Assembly: GCF_014904745.1 (NCBI RefSeq)
Contig: NZ_JACZCS010000035.1
Location: forward strand, 1-64,000
Reading direction: 5' to 3'
Origin: Oricola nitratireducens
GTDB taxonomy: Bacteria > Pseudomonadota > Alphaproteobacteria > Rhizobiales > Rhizobiaceae
DNA: 64,000 bases
Below the pieces are notes generated by a model. It worked only from the letters and a program-made list of their open reading frames with translations, did not search any database and was not told the DNA's origin. Position 1 is the stretch's first letter, and every line of letters begins with the position of its first letter. The translations under genes were made by a program, and so were the position numbers. Shown in pieces: positions 1-8,123 of the stretch.

Positions 1-8
1 AGCTTTCC

Positions 9-1121
9 CTACTCGGCAGGATGGGTTTCAAGAGCCGGCTCTCGGACAGCCGGCTTTTCAATGTGACGATCGACTATCCAGTCGGTCACGCCGGCCGACA
101 GCCACATGGCGAACAGGGCCACCCAGGCCGTCATGGCGAATACGGATGCACCGGTGACGCCCGCGCCGACCGCACAGCCGCCCGCCAGCATGCCGCCGAA
201 TCCCATCATCGCAGCACCGAGGAGATAGCGCCGCATCGACTGGCCGTCATGGAAGCCCTGCAACTGCAACTGACCGGTGAGCCAGGCGGCGAGAAAGGCG
301 CCGATAAACACGCCGGGTACGAGACCGACGTTGAAATCGAGCATCGAGCCGGGCGGGGTGAGGAACAGCATTAGCGTGTCGGCCGAGGGACCGGTGAAGG
401 TCAGCGAATTCATCTGGACCGGCTCGAATGCGACACCGCCCATGAGATGGGTGAACAGCCAGGCGGCGGGCACCATCATGCCGACCATGAAAGCGGCAGC
501 GGCACGCCAGGGATTCACATGTTGCCTGGTGGCGACGATGACCGACAATACGAGCGCGATGCCGGCCGCCGTCACGGCCTGGATCGTATCGAGATGCGTC
601 ATGGCGAGAAGATCGTTGCCGCCGATCACGATCGTTGTCAGTGGTCGGGCAAGCGCTTCGCGCAGCGGCGACAGGAAGCCGTGCAGGCTCGCCTGGGCGA
701 CGACGGCGAAGACCAGACCCGACAGAAGTGCGCGCAGATTGCCAGTGGCGGACAGGACGAGCAGCCGGCTGGCGCAGCCACGCGCCAGGATCATGCCGCT
801 GCCGAACAGCAACCCGCCGATCGCCGCGCCGGACAGGCTCTGTGGCGAGGCGATTTGGCGCGCCTCGCTCGTGTTCAGCATGCCGGCGACTGACAGGGCC
901 TGCGTGCCGAAAACCGCGGCGGTGAAGACGACAAGCCATACAGTCGTTTTCTCGCCGATGCGACCGCGCGAGAACTCGACGGTGGCGGCGCGAAGACAGA
1001 ACCGGCTCTGCTGCGCGAACGCGCCAAACAAAGCACCGACGATCGCGCCCCCCAGAACAAGCGTCCAGTCCTCGCCGATCCGGTCGACAACAGCAATCAG
1101 AACCGATGCCAACATGTCCAT
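9..1121 (-). CDS. YeeE/YedE-family sulfur-compound transporter
   Basis: Polytopic inner-membrane protein of about 370 residues with around ten hydrophobic segments. It shows the three cysteine motifs of the YeeE/YedE (TsuA) family: an RFC motif near residue 42, GCASR near residue 116, and a C-terminal GGCAVGAG. In characterised members these cysteines pass thiosulfate or another sulfane-sulfur species across the membrane. I place the start at the ATG at 1121, because a GAGGG element lies 8 bases upstream; a TTG two codons earlier sits too close to it. It is divergent from the exported metallo-hydrolase at 1237 and is a paralogue of the transporter at 2168-3268. Import of a sulfur compound is inferred from family and context; the direction and exact substrate are unknown. 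Confidence 0.85.
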   Translation of the reverse strand: MDMLASVLIAVVDRIGEDWTLVLGGAIVGALFGAFAQQSRFCLRAATVEFSRGRIGEKTTVWLVVFTAAVFGTQALSVAGMLNTSEARQIASPQSLSGAAIGGLLFGSGMILARGCASRLLVLSATGNLRALLSGLVFAVVAQASLHGFLSPLREALARPLTTIVIGGNDLLAMTHLDTIQAVTAAGIALVLSVIVATRQHVNPWRAAAAFMVGMMVPAAWLFTHLMGGVAFEPVQMNSLTFTGPSADTLMLFLTPPGSMLDFNVGLVPGVFIGAFLAAWLTGQLQLQGFHDGQSMRRYLLGAAMMGFGGMLAGGCAVGAGVTGASVFAMTAWVALFAMWLSAGVTDWIVDRHIEKPAVREPALETHPAE

Positions 1122-1195
1122 GGGCAAACCCTCTTGGAAAACTGATGAACCAGGAGCCAGGCCTTGACGTTGACCTTGATCAAGTTGATACGCAT

Positions 1196-1202
1196 ATATT
1201 CA
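1196..1202 (+). promoter_or_regulatory. ATATTCA motif, putative ArsR (SoxR/BigR) half-site
   Basis: The motif lies in the 115-base divergent region between the YeeE/YedE transporter (start 1121) and the metallo-hydrolase (start 1237). A larger inverted pair, ATTCAAA with TTTGAAT, spans roughly 1198-1222. The same 7-mer recurs in four other intergenic or start regions of the sulfur island. Assignment to SoxR or the BigR-like protein is inference. Confidence 0.4.
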
Positions 1203-1236
1203 AATGTAGCTATGTTTTGAATGCGGGAGGAACGCA

Positions 1237-2163
1237 ATGAGCTTGAAAAAAATGACGCGGCGCGAGGCACTGGCAGTGCTCGGCGTCGCCTCGGCCCTGC
1301 CTTTCGTGCCCGGCATGAGCGGGCGGGCGGTTGCCGACATCGCGCTCGGTTCGAAGACGGTCACGACGGTCAGCGATGGCAACCTCGTCCTGCCGCTCGA
1401 TTTCGCGTTTCCCGACGTGCCGCGCGAGGACCTCATCGCGCTGCTCGAGGCGGCCGGGCTGGGCACCGACGCGGTCGAGCCTCCGTGCAATGTGACCGTG
1501 CTGAAGGACGGCGACCGGGTTGTCCTGTTCGATGTCGGTTCGGGCCCGAATTTCATGCCGAGCGCCGGCAAGATCCTCGACAATATCGATGCCGCCGGGA
1601 TCGCTCCCGAAGATGTCACCGATGTCGTGTTCACGCATGCCCATCCGGATCATATCTGGGGGCTGCTCGACGATTTCGACGAGTTCATTTTCCCGGAGGC
1701 GAACTATTTCATCAACCAGGTGGAATGGGACTACTGGCGCGCGGATGACACGCTGGCAAAGATGCCCGAGGCGCGGAAGACCTTCGTCGTCGGGGCGCAG
1801 AACCGGCTTGCCGCGCTGGAGGACGTGATCAGCTTCTTCAATTACGGTGACGAGGTGCTGCCGGGTATCGAGGCTATCGACACGGCCGGCCATACGCCGG
1901 GGCATACATCATTCGCGATCCATGACGGCAGCGACAGCGTGACAGTGATCGGCGATGCCGCGACCAGCGCGGTGATTTCTTTCGCGCATCCCGAATGGCC
2001 GTCGGGCTCGGATCAGGATACGGAGATGGGAATCGCGACGCGCACCAAGCTGCTCGACCGGCTGGCACAGGAACAGACGCGTTTTATCGGTTTCCACCTG
2101 CCGGAAGGCGGCATCGGACGGGTCGAGAAGGACGGTACGGCCTACCGGTTCGTGGCGGCTTAG
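1237..2163 (+). CDS. Tat-exported MBL-fold metallo-hydrolase (SoxH-like)
   Basis: A 308-residue protein with a twin-arginine signal (TRREALAVLG near residues 8-17) followed by a metallo-beta-lactamase fold. The metal motif THAHPDH lies near residues 130-136, and later motifs are AGHTPGHTS and GDAATS. The ATG at 1237 follows a GGGAGG ribosome-binding site with 6-base spacing. Sox clusters of Paracoccus type often contain a periplasmic zinc hydrolase called SoxH, and this protein fits in length, export and position. Its substrate is unknown, perhaps a sulfur-conjugated thiol or sulfane intermediate. It converges with the transporter at 2168, with only 4 bases between the stop codons. Confidence 0.8.
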   Translation: MSLKKMTRREALAVLGVASALPFVPGMSGRAVADIALGSKTVTTVSDGNLVLPLDFAFPDVPREDLIALLEAAGLGTDAVEPPCNVTVLKDGDRVVLFDVGSGPNFMPSAGKILDNIDAAGIAPEDVTDVVFTHAHPDHIWGLLDDFDEFIFPEANYFINQVEWDYWRADDTLAKMPEARKTFVVGAQNRLAALEDVISFFNYGDEVLPGIEAIDTAGHTPGHTSFAIHDGSDSVTVIGDAATSAVISFAHPEWPSGSDQDTEMGIATRTKLLDRLAQEQTRFIGFHLPEGGIGRVEKDGTAYRFVAA

Positions 2164-2167
2164 GCCG

Positions 2168-3268
2168 TCACTCCGCCGGCATGTTGCCGTGACCCTGCCG
2201 GCGCATGAAGCCGAAGGCCGATCCCTCGACCAGATAGCCGAGGCCGAGGCGTGCGCCGAAGGCGATGCTTATCATTGCGATCGGCGCCGACAGCGCCATC
2301 ACGGATACGGCGCTGACTCCCTGACCGATGGTGCAGCCAAGCGCGAACACGCCGCCGGTTCCCATCAGGAACGCACCGAGCAGATGCCGGCTCAGTTCGC
2401 GGGCATCGTCGCAGGCTTCCCAGCGCATGTCGTTCGACCGCCATGCGCTCAGCGTCGCGCCGAGCAGCACGCCGCCGACGAGGCCGACACCGTAGTCCGG
2501 CAGTACTCCGGTGACGGTGATGATCTGCAGCATTGCGTCGCCGAGCGGCATGACGAAAGACCCGGCTTCAAGCTGTACGGGTTCGAAAAGGTGCTGTGAC
2601 AATTGCGACGTGACGAACCAGCCGGCGGCGATGCCCGCGCCGATAATGGCGCCCGAGATCATCCGTTCGCGGTTGCGCCGGAAGGCGGCATCGCGAAACA
2701 CCCAGAAAAACAGGCCGGTGGCAGTGACGATGGCGAGCGGGAAGGAGAGATCGAAACTGGTGAGACTGGAGAGGATCGCGCCGGCCGACTGGCCGCCAAG
2801 TCCGCCGAAATCGATGGACAGCGGGTCGATCAGTGCCAGGCGCGCATGGCCGGTCAGGCCGCGCTGGGCCGCGAGCGCTGCAAGCGCGATGCCCGTCAAC
2901 ACGACGAGCGCGCGCATGTTGCCGCCGCCGAGCCGGATGATGGCGCCGAAACCGCATGTGCCGACCAGCGCCATGCCGATGCCGAACATGACGCCGCCGA
3001 GGATCGTGCCGGCGACGGGCAGCGGTTCGGTCAGATAGAAGCTCGAGGATACGTCGATCCATCCGAGCGCGATCATCGACTGGGTCAGCGCAAGGGCGAC
3101 CGCGGCGGCAAGCACCCAGGCGCGCACGCCGGAACTGTCGCCGGCATACCAATGGCGCTCGAGCGCCGACATGGTGCAGAAATGATATCGCCGCGCCGCA
3201 AATCCGATGATCGAGCCGATAACGAGGCCGGCCACTGGCAGCGACCAGGCGCTTTCCAGTAAAAGCAT
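2168..3268 (-). CDS. soxT: YeeE/YedE-family transporter, SoxT-like
   Basis: A 366-residue polytopic membrane protein with the same three-cysteine signature as the paralogue at 9-1121: FCTMS at residue 31, VGTCGFGAI, and LGCTIGQG near the C-terminus. The ATG is preceded by GGGAGG. It lies downstream of soxR on the same strand with a gap of about 100 bases, so soxS, soxR and this gene may be one transcript. Paracoccus-type sox clusters carry soxT, a transporter of this family, next to soxR and soxS, which supports the name. Transport of thiosulfate or a sulfane signal into the cytoplasm, where SoxR senses it, is the working inference. Confidence 0.82.
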   Translation of the reverse strand: MLLLESAWSLPVAGLVIGSIIGFAARRYHFCTMSALERHWYAGDSSGVRAWVLAAAVALALTQSMIALGWIDVSSSFYLTEPLPVAGTILGGVMFGIGMALVGTCGFGAIIRLGGGNMRALVVLTGIALAALAAQRGLTGHARLALIDPLSIDFGGLGGQSAGAILSSLTSFDLSFPLAIVTATGLFFWVFRDAAFRRNRERMISGAIIGAGIAAGWFVTSQLSQHLFEPVQLEAGSFVMPLGDAMLQIITVTGVLPDYGVGLVGGVLLGATLSAWRSNDMRWEACDDARELSRHLLGAFLMGTGGVFALGCTIGQGVSAVSVMALSAPIAMISIAFGARLGLGYLVEGSAFGFMRRQGHGNMPAE

Positions 3269-3372
3269 CCTGATTCCTCCCGCGCTTCTGACGGCGCATT
3301 TTTTTTTCGAAATTGCCCGTTTTCCCGGGGATTGGCAAGGCGGCCGTGGAGGACGGGCCTTGCTGGCTTTCG

Positions 3373-3717
3373 CTACACCTTGCGCACCGGGCGGCAGAAC
3401 AGCTCGTAGAGTGTCTCGACGACGGAGGCGACTTCCTTGCCCGCGACGCTATAATAGATCATCCGGCCTTCGCGCCGCGTGTGCACCAGACGGTCGAATC
3501 TGAGCCGCGCCAGCTGCTGCGAAACCGCGGCCTGCGGCATCGACAGGATCTCTTCCAGTTCCGAGACCGATTTCTCTCCTTCGGACAAAATGCACAGGAT
3601 CAGGAGACGCGTCTCGTGGGAGAGCGCTTTCAGGAGGTCGCTTGCCACGCGCGCCTGTTCGATCAACGCATTGGCGTCGGCGGCATCCATGTCCGGGATG
3701 AATTTTGGCAGAGGCAT
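3373..3717 (-). CDS. soxR: SoxR, ArsR-family persulfide-responsive repressor
   Basis: A 114-residue winged-helix protein. The recognition region reads SMPQAAVSQQLARLR (about 59-73), followed by the wing around EGRMIYYS. Cysteines occur at positions 42 and 108 only, exactly those of BigR and one off SqrR, where a tetrasulfide or disulfide forms between them and releases the DNA. SoxR of other alphaproteobacteria represses sox genes by binding the soxS-soxV and soxW-soxX intergenic regions; both regions exist here. It belongs to the leftward soxS-soxR-soxT gene set. The family and cysteine pair are seen directly; the effector and targets are inferred from homologues. Confidence 0.9.
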   Translation of the reverse strand: MPLPKFIPDMDAADANALIEQARVASDLLKALSHETRLLILCILSEGEKSVSELEEILSMPQAAVSQQLARLRFDRLVHTRREGRMIYYSVAGKEVASVVETLYELFCRPVRKV

Positions 3718-3747
3718 GAATCTGTTCCGATTTTCAACTTGCTGGCA

Positions 3748-3754
3748 TGAATAT
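3748..3754 (-). promoter_or_regulatory. ATATTCA motif upstream of soxR
   Basis: Read on the minus strand, ATATTCA lies about 30 bases upstream of the soxR start, in the 68-base gap between soxS and soxR. It resembles the element before the metallo-hydrolase and the one beside the second ArsR gene, suggesting autoregulation. The assignment is an inference from recurrence only. Confidence 0.35.
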
Positions 3755-3785
3755 AGCTACTCGTTTGCGGTTTTTACAGTCCGCG

Positions 3786-4157
3786 TCAACCGGCCTTCGG
3801 CGTATTGAGCTTTTCCAGCATCTCTCCGAGCAGAAACCAGAAAAACTGATCACCGGTATATCCGCGCATCCGTCCGATTTCCTTGCCGTTGTCTACCAGC
3901 ACGAATGTCGGCGTGAAGCGTTCGACACGGATGCCCGCAAGGTCGGCGGGCAGGGGGTCGTGGATATCGACGCGGCGCAGCGGCGCGATCTTTGCTTCCG
4001 GCGTGTTGGGATAAGCCGGGCCGATCTCCTTGTTCCAGCGCAGGCACCAAGCGCAGCCGGCCTGTTCGAACATCACCAGTTCGGCGGCCATGGCAGACTG
4101 TGGCGCCACGGCGGCGGCGACCGCGACAAACAGGAATGTTTTCAAAAAACGGCGCAT
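3786..4157 (-). CDS. soxS: SoxS, periplasmic thioredoxin-like protein
   Basis: A 123-residue protein from the ATG at 4157, beginning with a basic and hydrophobic signal peptide that ends AMA-A. A CAWC redox motif follows at residues 35-38, and the thioredoxin cis-proline is in FTPTF. SoxS proteins are periplasmic thiol-disulfide reductants that reactivate the SoxYZ carrier. An in-frame ATG at 4193 would add 12 residues in front of the signal peptide; neither start has a strong ribosome-binding site, and I prefer the one that begins at the signal peptide. The gene diverges from soxV, the CcdA homologue that would supply it with electrons. Confidence 0.85.
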   Translation of the reverse strand: MRRFLKTFLFVAVAAAVAPQSAMAAELVMFEQAGCAWCLRWNKEIGPAYPNTPEAKIAPLRRVDIHDPLPADLAGIRVERFTPTFVLVDNGKEIGRMRGYTGDQFFWFLLGEMLEKLNTPKAG

Positions 4158-4197
4158 CCGGCTGTTCCGCGTTTCACAGGACTTGATTTCCATTTAC

Positions 4198-4217
4198 ATA
4201 TCGCATTGTGTGCATAT
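4198..4217. promoter_or_regulatory. Imperfect dyad in the soxS-soxV divergent region
   Basis: The 20-base sequence begins ATATCGCA and ends TGCATAT, giving an AT-rich imperfect inverted repeat between the divergent soxS and soxV genes. In Pseudaminobacter the SoxR repressor binds this same intergenic region, so this is the best SoxR operator candidate for soxV and soxS here. The dyad is seen; binding is inferred. Confidence 0.4.
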
Positions 4218-4265
4218 TTAACAGCCCGATCTTACAGGAACGGGCGAGACTTGGGGAGGTCACAC

Positions 4266-5000
4266 GTGTTCGATATCGGCTTTGGCGCCGCATTTCTTGC
4301 GGGCTTGCTATCATTCGTTTCGCCCTGTGTGCTGCCAATCGTCCCGCCATATCTGGCCTATCTCGCCGGCGTATCCTTTTCCGACCTGCAGAGCGCGGAA
4401 ATGGAACGTGAGCGGGCGCGCCGCATCATCATCTCTGCCGTTGCCTTCGTTCTCGGCTTTTCCACGGTCTTTGTCGCGCTTGGCGCGACGGCAAGTTTCG
4501 TTGGCCAGGCAATCGCGCAGTATTTCGACATGCTGTCGATCATCGCCGGCATCATCATCGTCATCATGGGCCTGCATTTCCTCGGCGTTTTCCGCATCGC
4601 GCTGCTTTACCGCGAGGCGCGGGTGGATGTGCGCAAGAAGCCGGCGGGGGTCGTCGGCGCCTATGTGATGGGGCTGGCCTTCGCTTTCGGCTGGACGCCG
4701 TGCGTCGGCCCGGTCCTCGCGGCGATTCTCTTCATTGCCGGTTCCGAGGACACGGCGCTGCGCGGCGCCGGGCTTCTCGCCGTCTATTCGCTCGGGATCG
4801 GCCTGCCATTCCTGCTTGCCGCAGTCTTTGCGAGCCGCTTCATCGGCTGGGCCAACCGCTTCAAGCGGTACATGGGAACCGTAGAAAAAGCCATGGGCGC
4901 GTTGCTCGTGCTGACCGGCATTCTTTTCATCACGGGGCAGATGTCGCGAATCGCGCAATGGTTACTCGACACATTTCCCGGATTTGCTACCGTTGGATAG
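4266..5000 (+). CDS. soxV: SoxV, CcdA-family thiol-disulfide electron transporter
   Basis: A 244-residue, six-helix membrane protein starting at GTG 4266, with GGGGAGG seven bases upstream. The frame is open much further back, but nothing upstream resembles CcdA. The two family cysteines are seen in FVSPCVLP (Cys21) and FGWTPCVGP. SoxV passes electrons from cytoplasmic thioredoxin across the membrane to periplasmic thioredoxins, here SoxW and SoxS. It is followed after 11 bases by soxW, the usual soxVW pair. The cytochrome c maturation paralogue CcdA is the alternative, but the position in a sox cluster argues for SoxV. Confidence 0.92.
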   Translation: MFDIGFGAAFLAGLLSFVSPCVLPIVPPYLAYLAGVSFSDLQSAEMERERARRIIISAVAFVLGFSTVFVALGATASFVGQAIAQYFDMLSIIAGIIIVIMGLHFLGVFRIALLYREARVDVRKKPAGVVGAYVMGLAFAFGWTPCVGPVLAAILFIAGSEDTALRGAGLLAVYSLGIGLPFLLAAVFASRFIGWANRFKRYMGTVEKAMGALLVLTGILFITGQMSRIAQWLLDTFPGFATVG

Positions 5001-5011
5001 GAGGAGCTGAG

Positions 5012-5599
5012 ATGAGACGATTGATTGCCCTGGCAAGCCTTGCATTCATGGCGTTCGCCGTTCCCGCCGCGGCCGTTGAAATCGGTGACGACGGTCTCCA
5101 CAAGGAAGACTGGTTCTCGCTCACCTTCAAGGATATCGCCGAGGATATCGCGACCGCGAAGGAAAACGGCAAGCGTCTCGCGCTGATCGTCGAGCAGCGC
5201 GGATGCATTTATTGCAAGGAAGTGCATGAAGTCCTCCTGCAGGACCCGGAGGTGCGCGACTACATCAAGGAGCACTTCATGGTGGTGCAGTACAACCTGC
5301 ACGGCTCCGAGGAAGTCACGGATACCGACGGGGAAGTCCTGACCGAAAAGGCGGCCGCGCGGAAATGGCGCCTGCTTTTTACCCCGACGGTCATGTTCAT
5401 GCCGGAAGATCCGCCGGAAGGTATCGATGCCGCGCAGGCAGCAGTGGCGATGATGCCCGGCGCGTTCAAGAAGGGCACCTTCCTGGAGATGTTTATCTGG
5501 GTGAACGATAAGGGCTACGAAGGCGACGAGGGGTTCCAGACGTACTACAATCGCCGGTATCGGGAGCGCCATGGTGGCGCGGAGCCGGTGGAGAACTGA
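5012..5599 (+). CDS. soxW: SoxW, periplasmic thioredoxin
   Basis: A 195-residue protein with a cleavable signal peptide (roughly residues 1-21) and a thioredoxin fold with the active site GCIYC (Cys65 and Cys68) and cis-proline in FTPTV. The ATG at 5012 follows AGGAGGAGC closely. SoxW receives electrons from SoxV and keeps periplasmic Sox proteins reduced. Long acidic stretches (DPEVRDY, EEVTDTDGE) distinguish it from SoxS. A gap of 198 bases separates it from soxX; in other alphaproteobacteria this gap is a SoxR-controlled promoter. Confidence 0.9.
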   Translation: MRRLIALASLAFMAFAVPAAAVEIGDDGLHKEDWFSLTFKDIAEDIATAKENGKRLALIVEQRGCIYCKEVHEVLLQDPEVRDYIKEHFMVVQYNLHGSEEVTDTDGEVLTEKAAARKWRLLFTPTVMFMPEDPPEGIDAAQAAVAMMPGAFKKGTFLEMFIWVNDKGYEGDEGFQTYYNRRYRERHGGAEPVEN

Positions 5600-5655
5600 T
5601 GCTGGTCACAATCGGGATCATGACGCGGAAAACCCCGGAAATGCCCGCAGAAAAA

Positions 5656-5662
5656 ATATTCA
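5656..5662 (+). promoter_or_regulatory. ATATTCA motif in the soxW-soxX promoter region
   Basis: The motif sits in a strongly AT-rich patch (about 5648-5690) that contrasts with the surrounding GC-rich DNA. ATTGAAT follows about 20 bases later, giving an ATTCA...TGAAT dyad. This is the expected main promoter and SoxR operator of the soxXYZABCDEF operon. The dyad is seen; regulator binding is inferred from homologous sox clusters. Confidence 0.45.
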
Positions 5663-5797
5663 AAAAATCATATTTATGCATTGAATGATGTCAGCGTTTT
5701 GGATAGTTTCGCCCGACAGGGTGGCTTTCCAGCAGGGAGTGCCCGCGATACGGGTGCTTTCGGAGGAGTGTCCGGCAAGGAGGAGGAACGATTGCCC

Positions 5798-6265
5798 ATG
5801 GTTATCAAAGCAAGGACATGGCTTGTTGCAGCGGCGGCCGTAATGGCGTCGACAGCAGTTGCGTACAGCAGTGAAATGGCGCCGCAGGACGTCAAAATCG
5901 AAGACAACATGGTTTCGGCTTCGCTGACTGGCGGGGCGGGCGATGCTGCCGAAGGCCGCAAGATCTTCGCAAACCGCAAACTCGGGAACTGCCTTGCCTG
6001 CCATGCGGTCAGTGACCAGAGCGAGCAGCTTTTCCACGGTGATGTCGGTCCGTCGCTCGATGGCGTCGCCGACCGCTGGTCGCCGGAGGAACTGCGCGCG
6101 ATCGTCGTCAATTCGAAGGCTGTCTTCACCAAAGACACCATCATGCCCGGCTTCTACTCGCTGGATGTCGGCGTGCATGTCCGCAAGGACCTGGTGGGCA
6201 AGACGATTTTGACGGCGCAGCAGGTTGAGGATGTCGTCGCATATCTCGCGACGCTGAAAGAATGA
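5798..6265 (+). CDS. soxX: SoxX, monoheme cytochrome c of SoxAX
   Basis: A 155-residue secreted cytochrome with a signal peptide, one heme-attachment site CLACH (65-69), and TIMPGFY containing the likely axial methionine (116). SoxX pairs with SoxA to couple thiosulfate oxidatively onto the SoxYZ carrier. The start is ambiguous: a strong AGGAGG lies 5 bases before an in-frame TTG at 5792 and 11 bases before the ATG at 5798. The difference is two residues, so the protein is essentially unchanged. It is the first gene of the core operon. Confidence 0.95.
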   Translation: MVIKARTWLVAAAAVMASTAVAYSSEMAPQDVKIEDNMVSASLTGGAGDAAEGRKIFANRKLGNCLACHAVSDQSEQLFHGDVGPSLDGVADRWSPEELRAIVVNSKAVFTKDTIMPGFYSLDVGVHVRKDLVGKTILTAQQVEDVVAYLATLKE

Positions 6266-6288
6266 TCTTCCAAGGAAGGAGACACATA

Positions 6289-6744
6289 ATGACACTCACA
6301 CGGCGTTCGATGCTCACCTTGTCGGTGGGCGCAGCCATCGGGGTCGCCGCCGGCATGCGGACGGGTCCTGCCGCTGCGTCGGCCGAAGACGCAATGGCGA
6401 AAGTCAAGGAATTCGCAGGTGGCGCAGAGCCCGCAACGGGCACGATCACGCTGGATGCGCCCGAGATCGCGGAAAACGGCAACACCGTTCCGATTTCGGT
6501 ATCCGTGGACAGCCCGATGACCGATGACGACTACGTGACGTCGGTCGCGATTTACGCCGACGGCAATCCGTCGCCGGAAGTCATCACCTTCAACTTCACG
6601 CCGCTGAGTGGCGAGGCTTCGGCCACGACGCGCATGCGGCTCGCCAAGACCCAGAATGTCATCGCTGTCGCGAAGACGAGCAAGGGCGGTGTGTTCATGG
6701 ACAAAAAAGAAGTCAAGGTGACCATCGGCGGCTGCGGCGGCTGA
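6289..6744 (+). CDS. soxY: SoxY, sulfur-carrier subunit of SoxYZ
   Basis: A 151-residue protein with a twin-arginine signal (TRRSML at residues 4-9) and the diagnostic C-terminal GGCGG, whose cysteine (149) carries the sulfur chain during thiosulfate oxidation. The body is a beta-sandwich-type SoxY domain. The ATG at 6289 follows AAGGAAGGAG. SoxZ carries no export signal and would be co-exported folded with SoxY through Tat. Confidence 0.97.
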   Translation: MTLTRRSMLTLSVGAAIGVAAGMRTGPAAASAEDAMAKVKEFAGGAEPATGTITLDAPEIAENGNTVPISVSVDSPMTDDDYVTSVAIYADGNPSPEVITFNFTPLSGEASATTRMRLAKTQNVIAVAKTSKGGVFMDKKEVKVTIGGCGG

Positions 6745-6768
6745 TCGAAATCGGAGGTTAGAAAAGAA

Positions 6769-7095
6769 ATGGCAACGGTTAAACCACGCGTCAAAGTGCC
6801 GAAGTCCGCGTCCGCGGGCGAGGTTATCACCATCAAGACATTGATCAGCCATCCGATGGAATCGGGGCAGCGCAAGGACAAGGAAGGCAATCCTATCCCG
6901 CGCAAGATCATCAACAAGTTCACCTGCGAGTTCAACGGGCAGACGGTGTTCTCGTGCGATCTCGATCCGGCCGTGTCCGCAAACCCCTATCTGGAGTTTA
7001 CGGCCAAGGTCAACGAGGCGGGGACGTTCAAGTTCGCATGGGTGGATGACGACGGATCCGTCTACACGCATGAACAGGAAATCGCGCTCAAGTAA
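6769..7095 (+). CDS. soxZ: SoxZ, partner subunit of SoxYZ
   Basis: A 108-residue protein of usual SoxZ length with no signal peptide, beginning with TVKPRVKVPKSAS and containing the family stretch FTCEFNGQTVFSCDL. It forms a beta-sandwich that packs against SoxY and presents the SoxY C-terminal arm to SoxAX, SoxB and SoxCD. It follows soxY by 24 bases with its own CGGAGG site. Confidence 0.97.
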   Translation: MATVKPRVKVPKSASAGEVITIKTLISHPMESGQRKDKEGNPIPRKIINKFTCEFNGQTVFSCDLDPAVSANPYLEFTAKVNEAGTFKFAWVDDDGSVYTHEQEIALK

Positions 7096-7150
7096 AGCGC
7101 ATGGTCTGCGCTGGGAGGGCAGGCCGTCACCTTTGCCGGGAGGAAACGCA

Positions 7151-8011
7151 TTGAAAAAGCAATATCTCGTAAGTGTAGCTGCAATCGCGATGGCTGGGGC
7201 GCTCAGCACTGCAGCCGTCGCCGGCGGTCCTGTCGATGAAAAGCTGGTCATCGACGGGGAAATCGAAATGACGACGCGGACTGCCCCGCCCGAGGGGCAC
7301 CCACTCGATGAACTGATTTCGGGCTGGCACTACCGCACGGTCGAAACCCGTGCTCTGGAAACCGACTCCTTCGAGAATCCGGGCATGCTCGGTGTCGAGG
7401 ATGGCGAGCAGATCTGGAACACGGTCGAGGGCACCGAAGGCAAGTCGTGCGCGAGCTGCCATGGTGATGCGGCAGAATCGATGAAGGATGTCGGCGCGCA
7501 TTTCCCCAAATGGGATGCCGAATCCGGCCGTCCGATCAACATCGAGCTGCAGATCAACAAGTGTCGTACCGAACGTATGGGCGCGGAAGCCTACAAGTTC
7601 GACAAGGGTGGCCAGAAGCCGCTGACCGCTTATATCAAGCGGCAGTCGCTCGGCACGCCGGTCTCCATCGACCTTTCCCAGGGCGACATGCAGTCGTGGT
7701 GGGAAAAGGGCAAGGAGATGTACTACACGCGAACGGGCCAGTTGAACCTGTCGTGTGCGACCTGCCACGAGGACCACAATGGCCAGTTCATTCGTGCCGA
7801 CCACCTCAGCCAGGGGCAGATCAACGGCTTTCCGACCTACCGTCTGAAGCAGGGTGCGCTGGTTTCCGTGCACAACCGCTTCCGCGGCTGCATCCGCGAT
7901 ACGCGTGCCGAAATGCCGGCCGCCTTCTCGGACGAGTTGATGGCGCTTGAGGTCTATGTGACTTGGCGCGGTACCGGCCTTTCGGTCGAAACGCCTGCCG
8001 TCCGGCAGTAA
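7151..8011 (+). CDS. soxA: SoxA, diheme cytochrome c of SoxAX
   Basis: The protein is 286 residues from a TTG start at 7151, placed because GGGAGG lies 7 bases upstream and the signal peptide begins there (KKQYLVSVAAIAM). There are two CxxCH sites, CASCH (100-104) and CATCH (202-206), so this is the diheme form found in Paracoccus and Rhodovulum. Cys247 in the FRGCIRDTR motif is the active-site cysteine that binds heme as persulfide. SoxAX joins thiosulfate to Cys149 of SoxY. The reading frame is open upstream to 7046, overlapping soxZ, but that segment has no family similarity. Confidence 0.95.
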   Translation: MKKQYLVSVAAIAMAGALSTAAVAGGPVDEKLVIDGEIEMTTRTAPPEGHPLDELISGWHYRTVETRALETDSFENPGMLGVEDGEQIWNTVEGTEGKSCASCHGDAAESMKDVGAHFPKWDAESGRPINIELQINKCRTERMGAEAYKFDKGGQKPLTAYIKRQSLGTPVSIDLSQGDMQSWWEKGKEMYYTRTGQLNLSCATCHEDHNGQFIRADHLSQGQINGFPTYRLKQGALVSVHNRFRGCIRDTRAEMPAAFSDELMALEVYVTWRGTGLSVETPAVRQ

Positions 8012-8123
8012 TCCGGGGCAGCGATAACCGGCCGGGGCGGTTTGCCCCGGTCATACACATTGATCCTGAAAGTTCCTCTGGCTGGCGGCCGGACGGGCTT
8101 TTATTGTCCGGAGTTGGACTGAC

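Noticed and set aside
3747-4265. Upstream extension of the soxV frame
   Set aside because: It runs through soxS on the opposite strand and has no similarity to CcdA. The GTG at 4266 has a strong ribosome-binding site.
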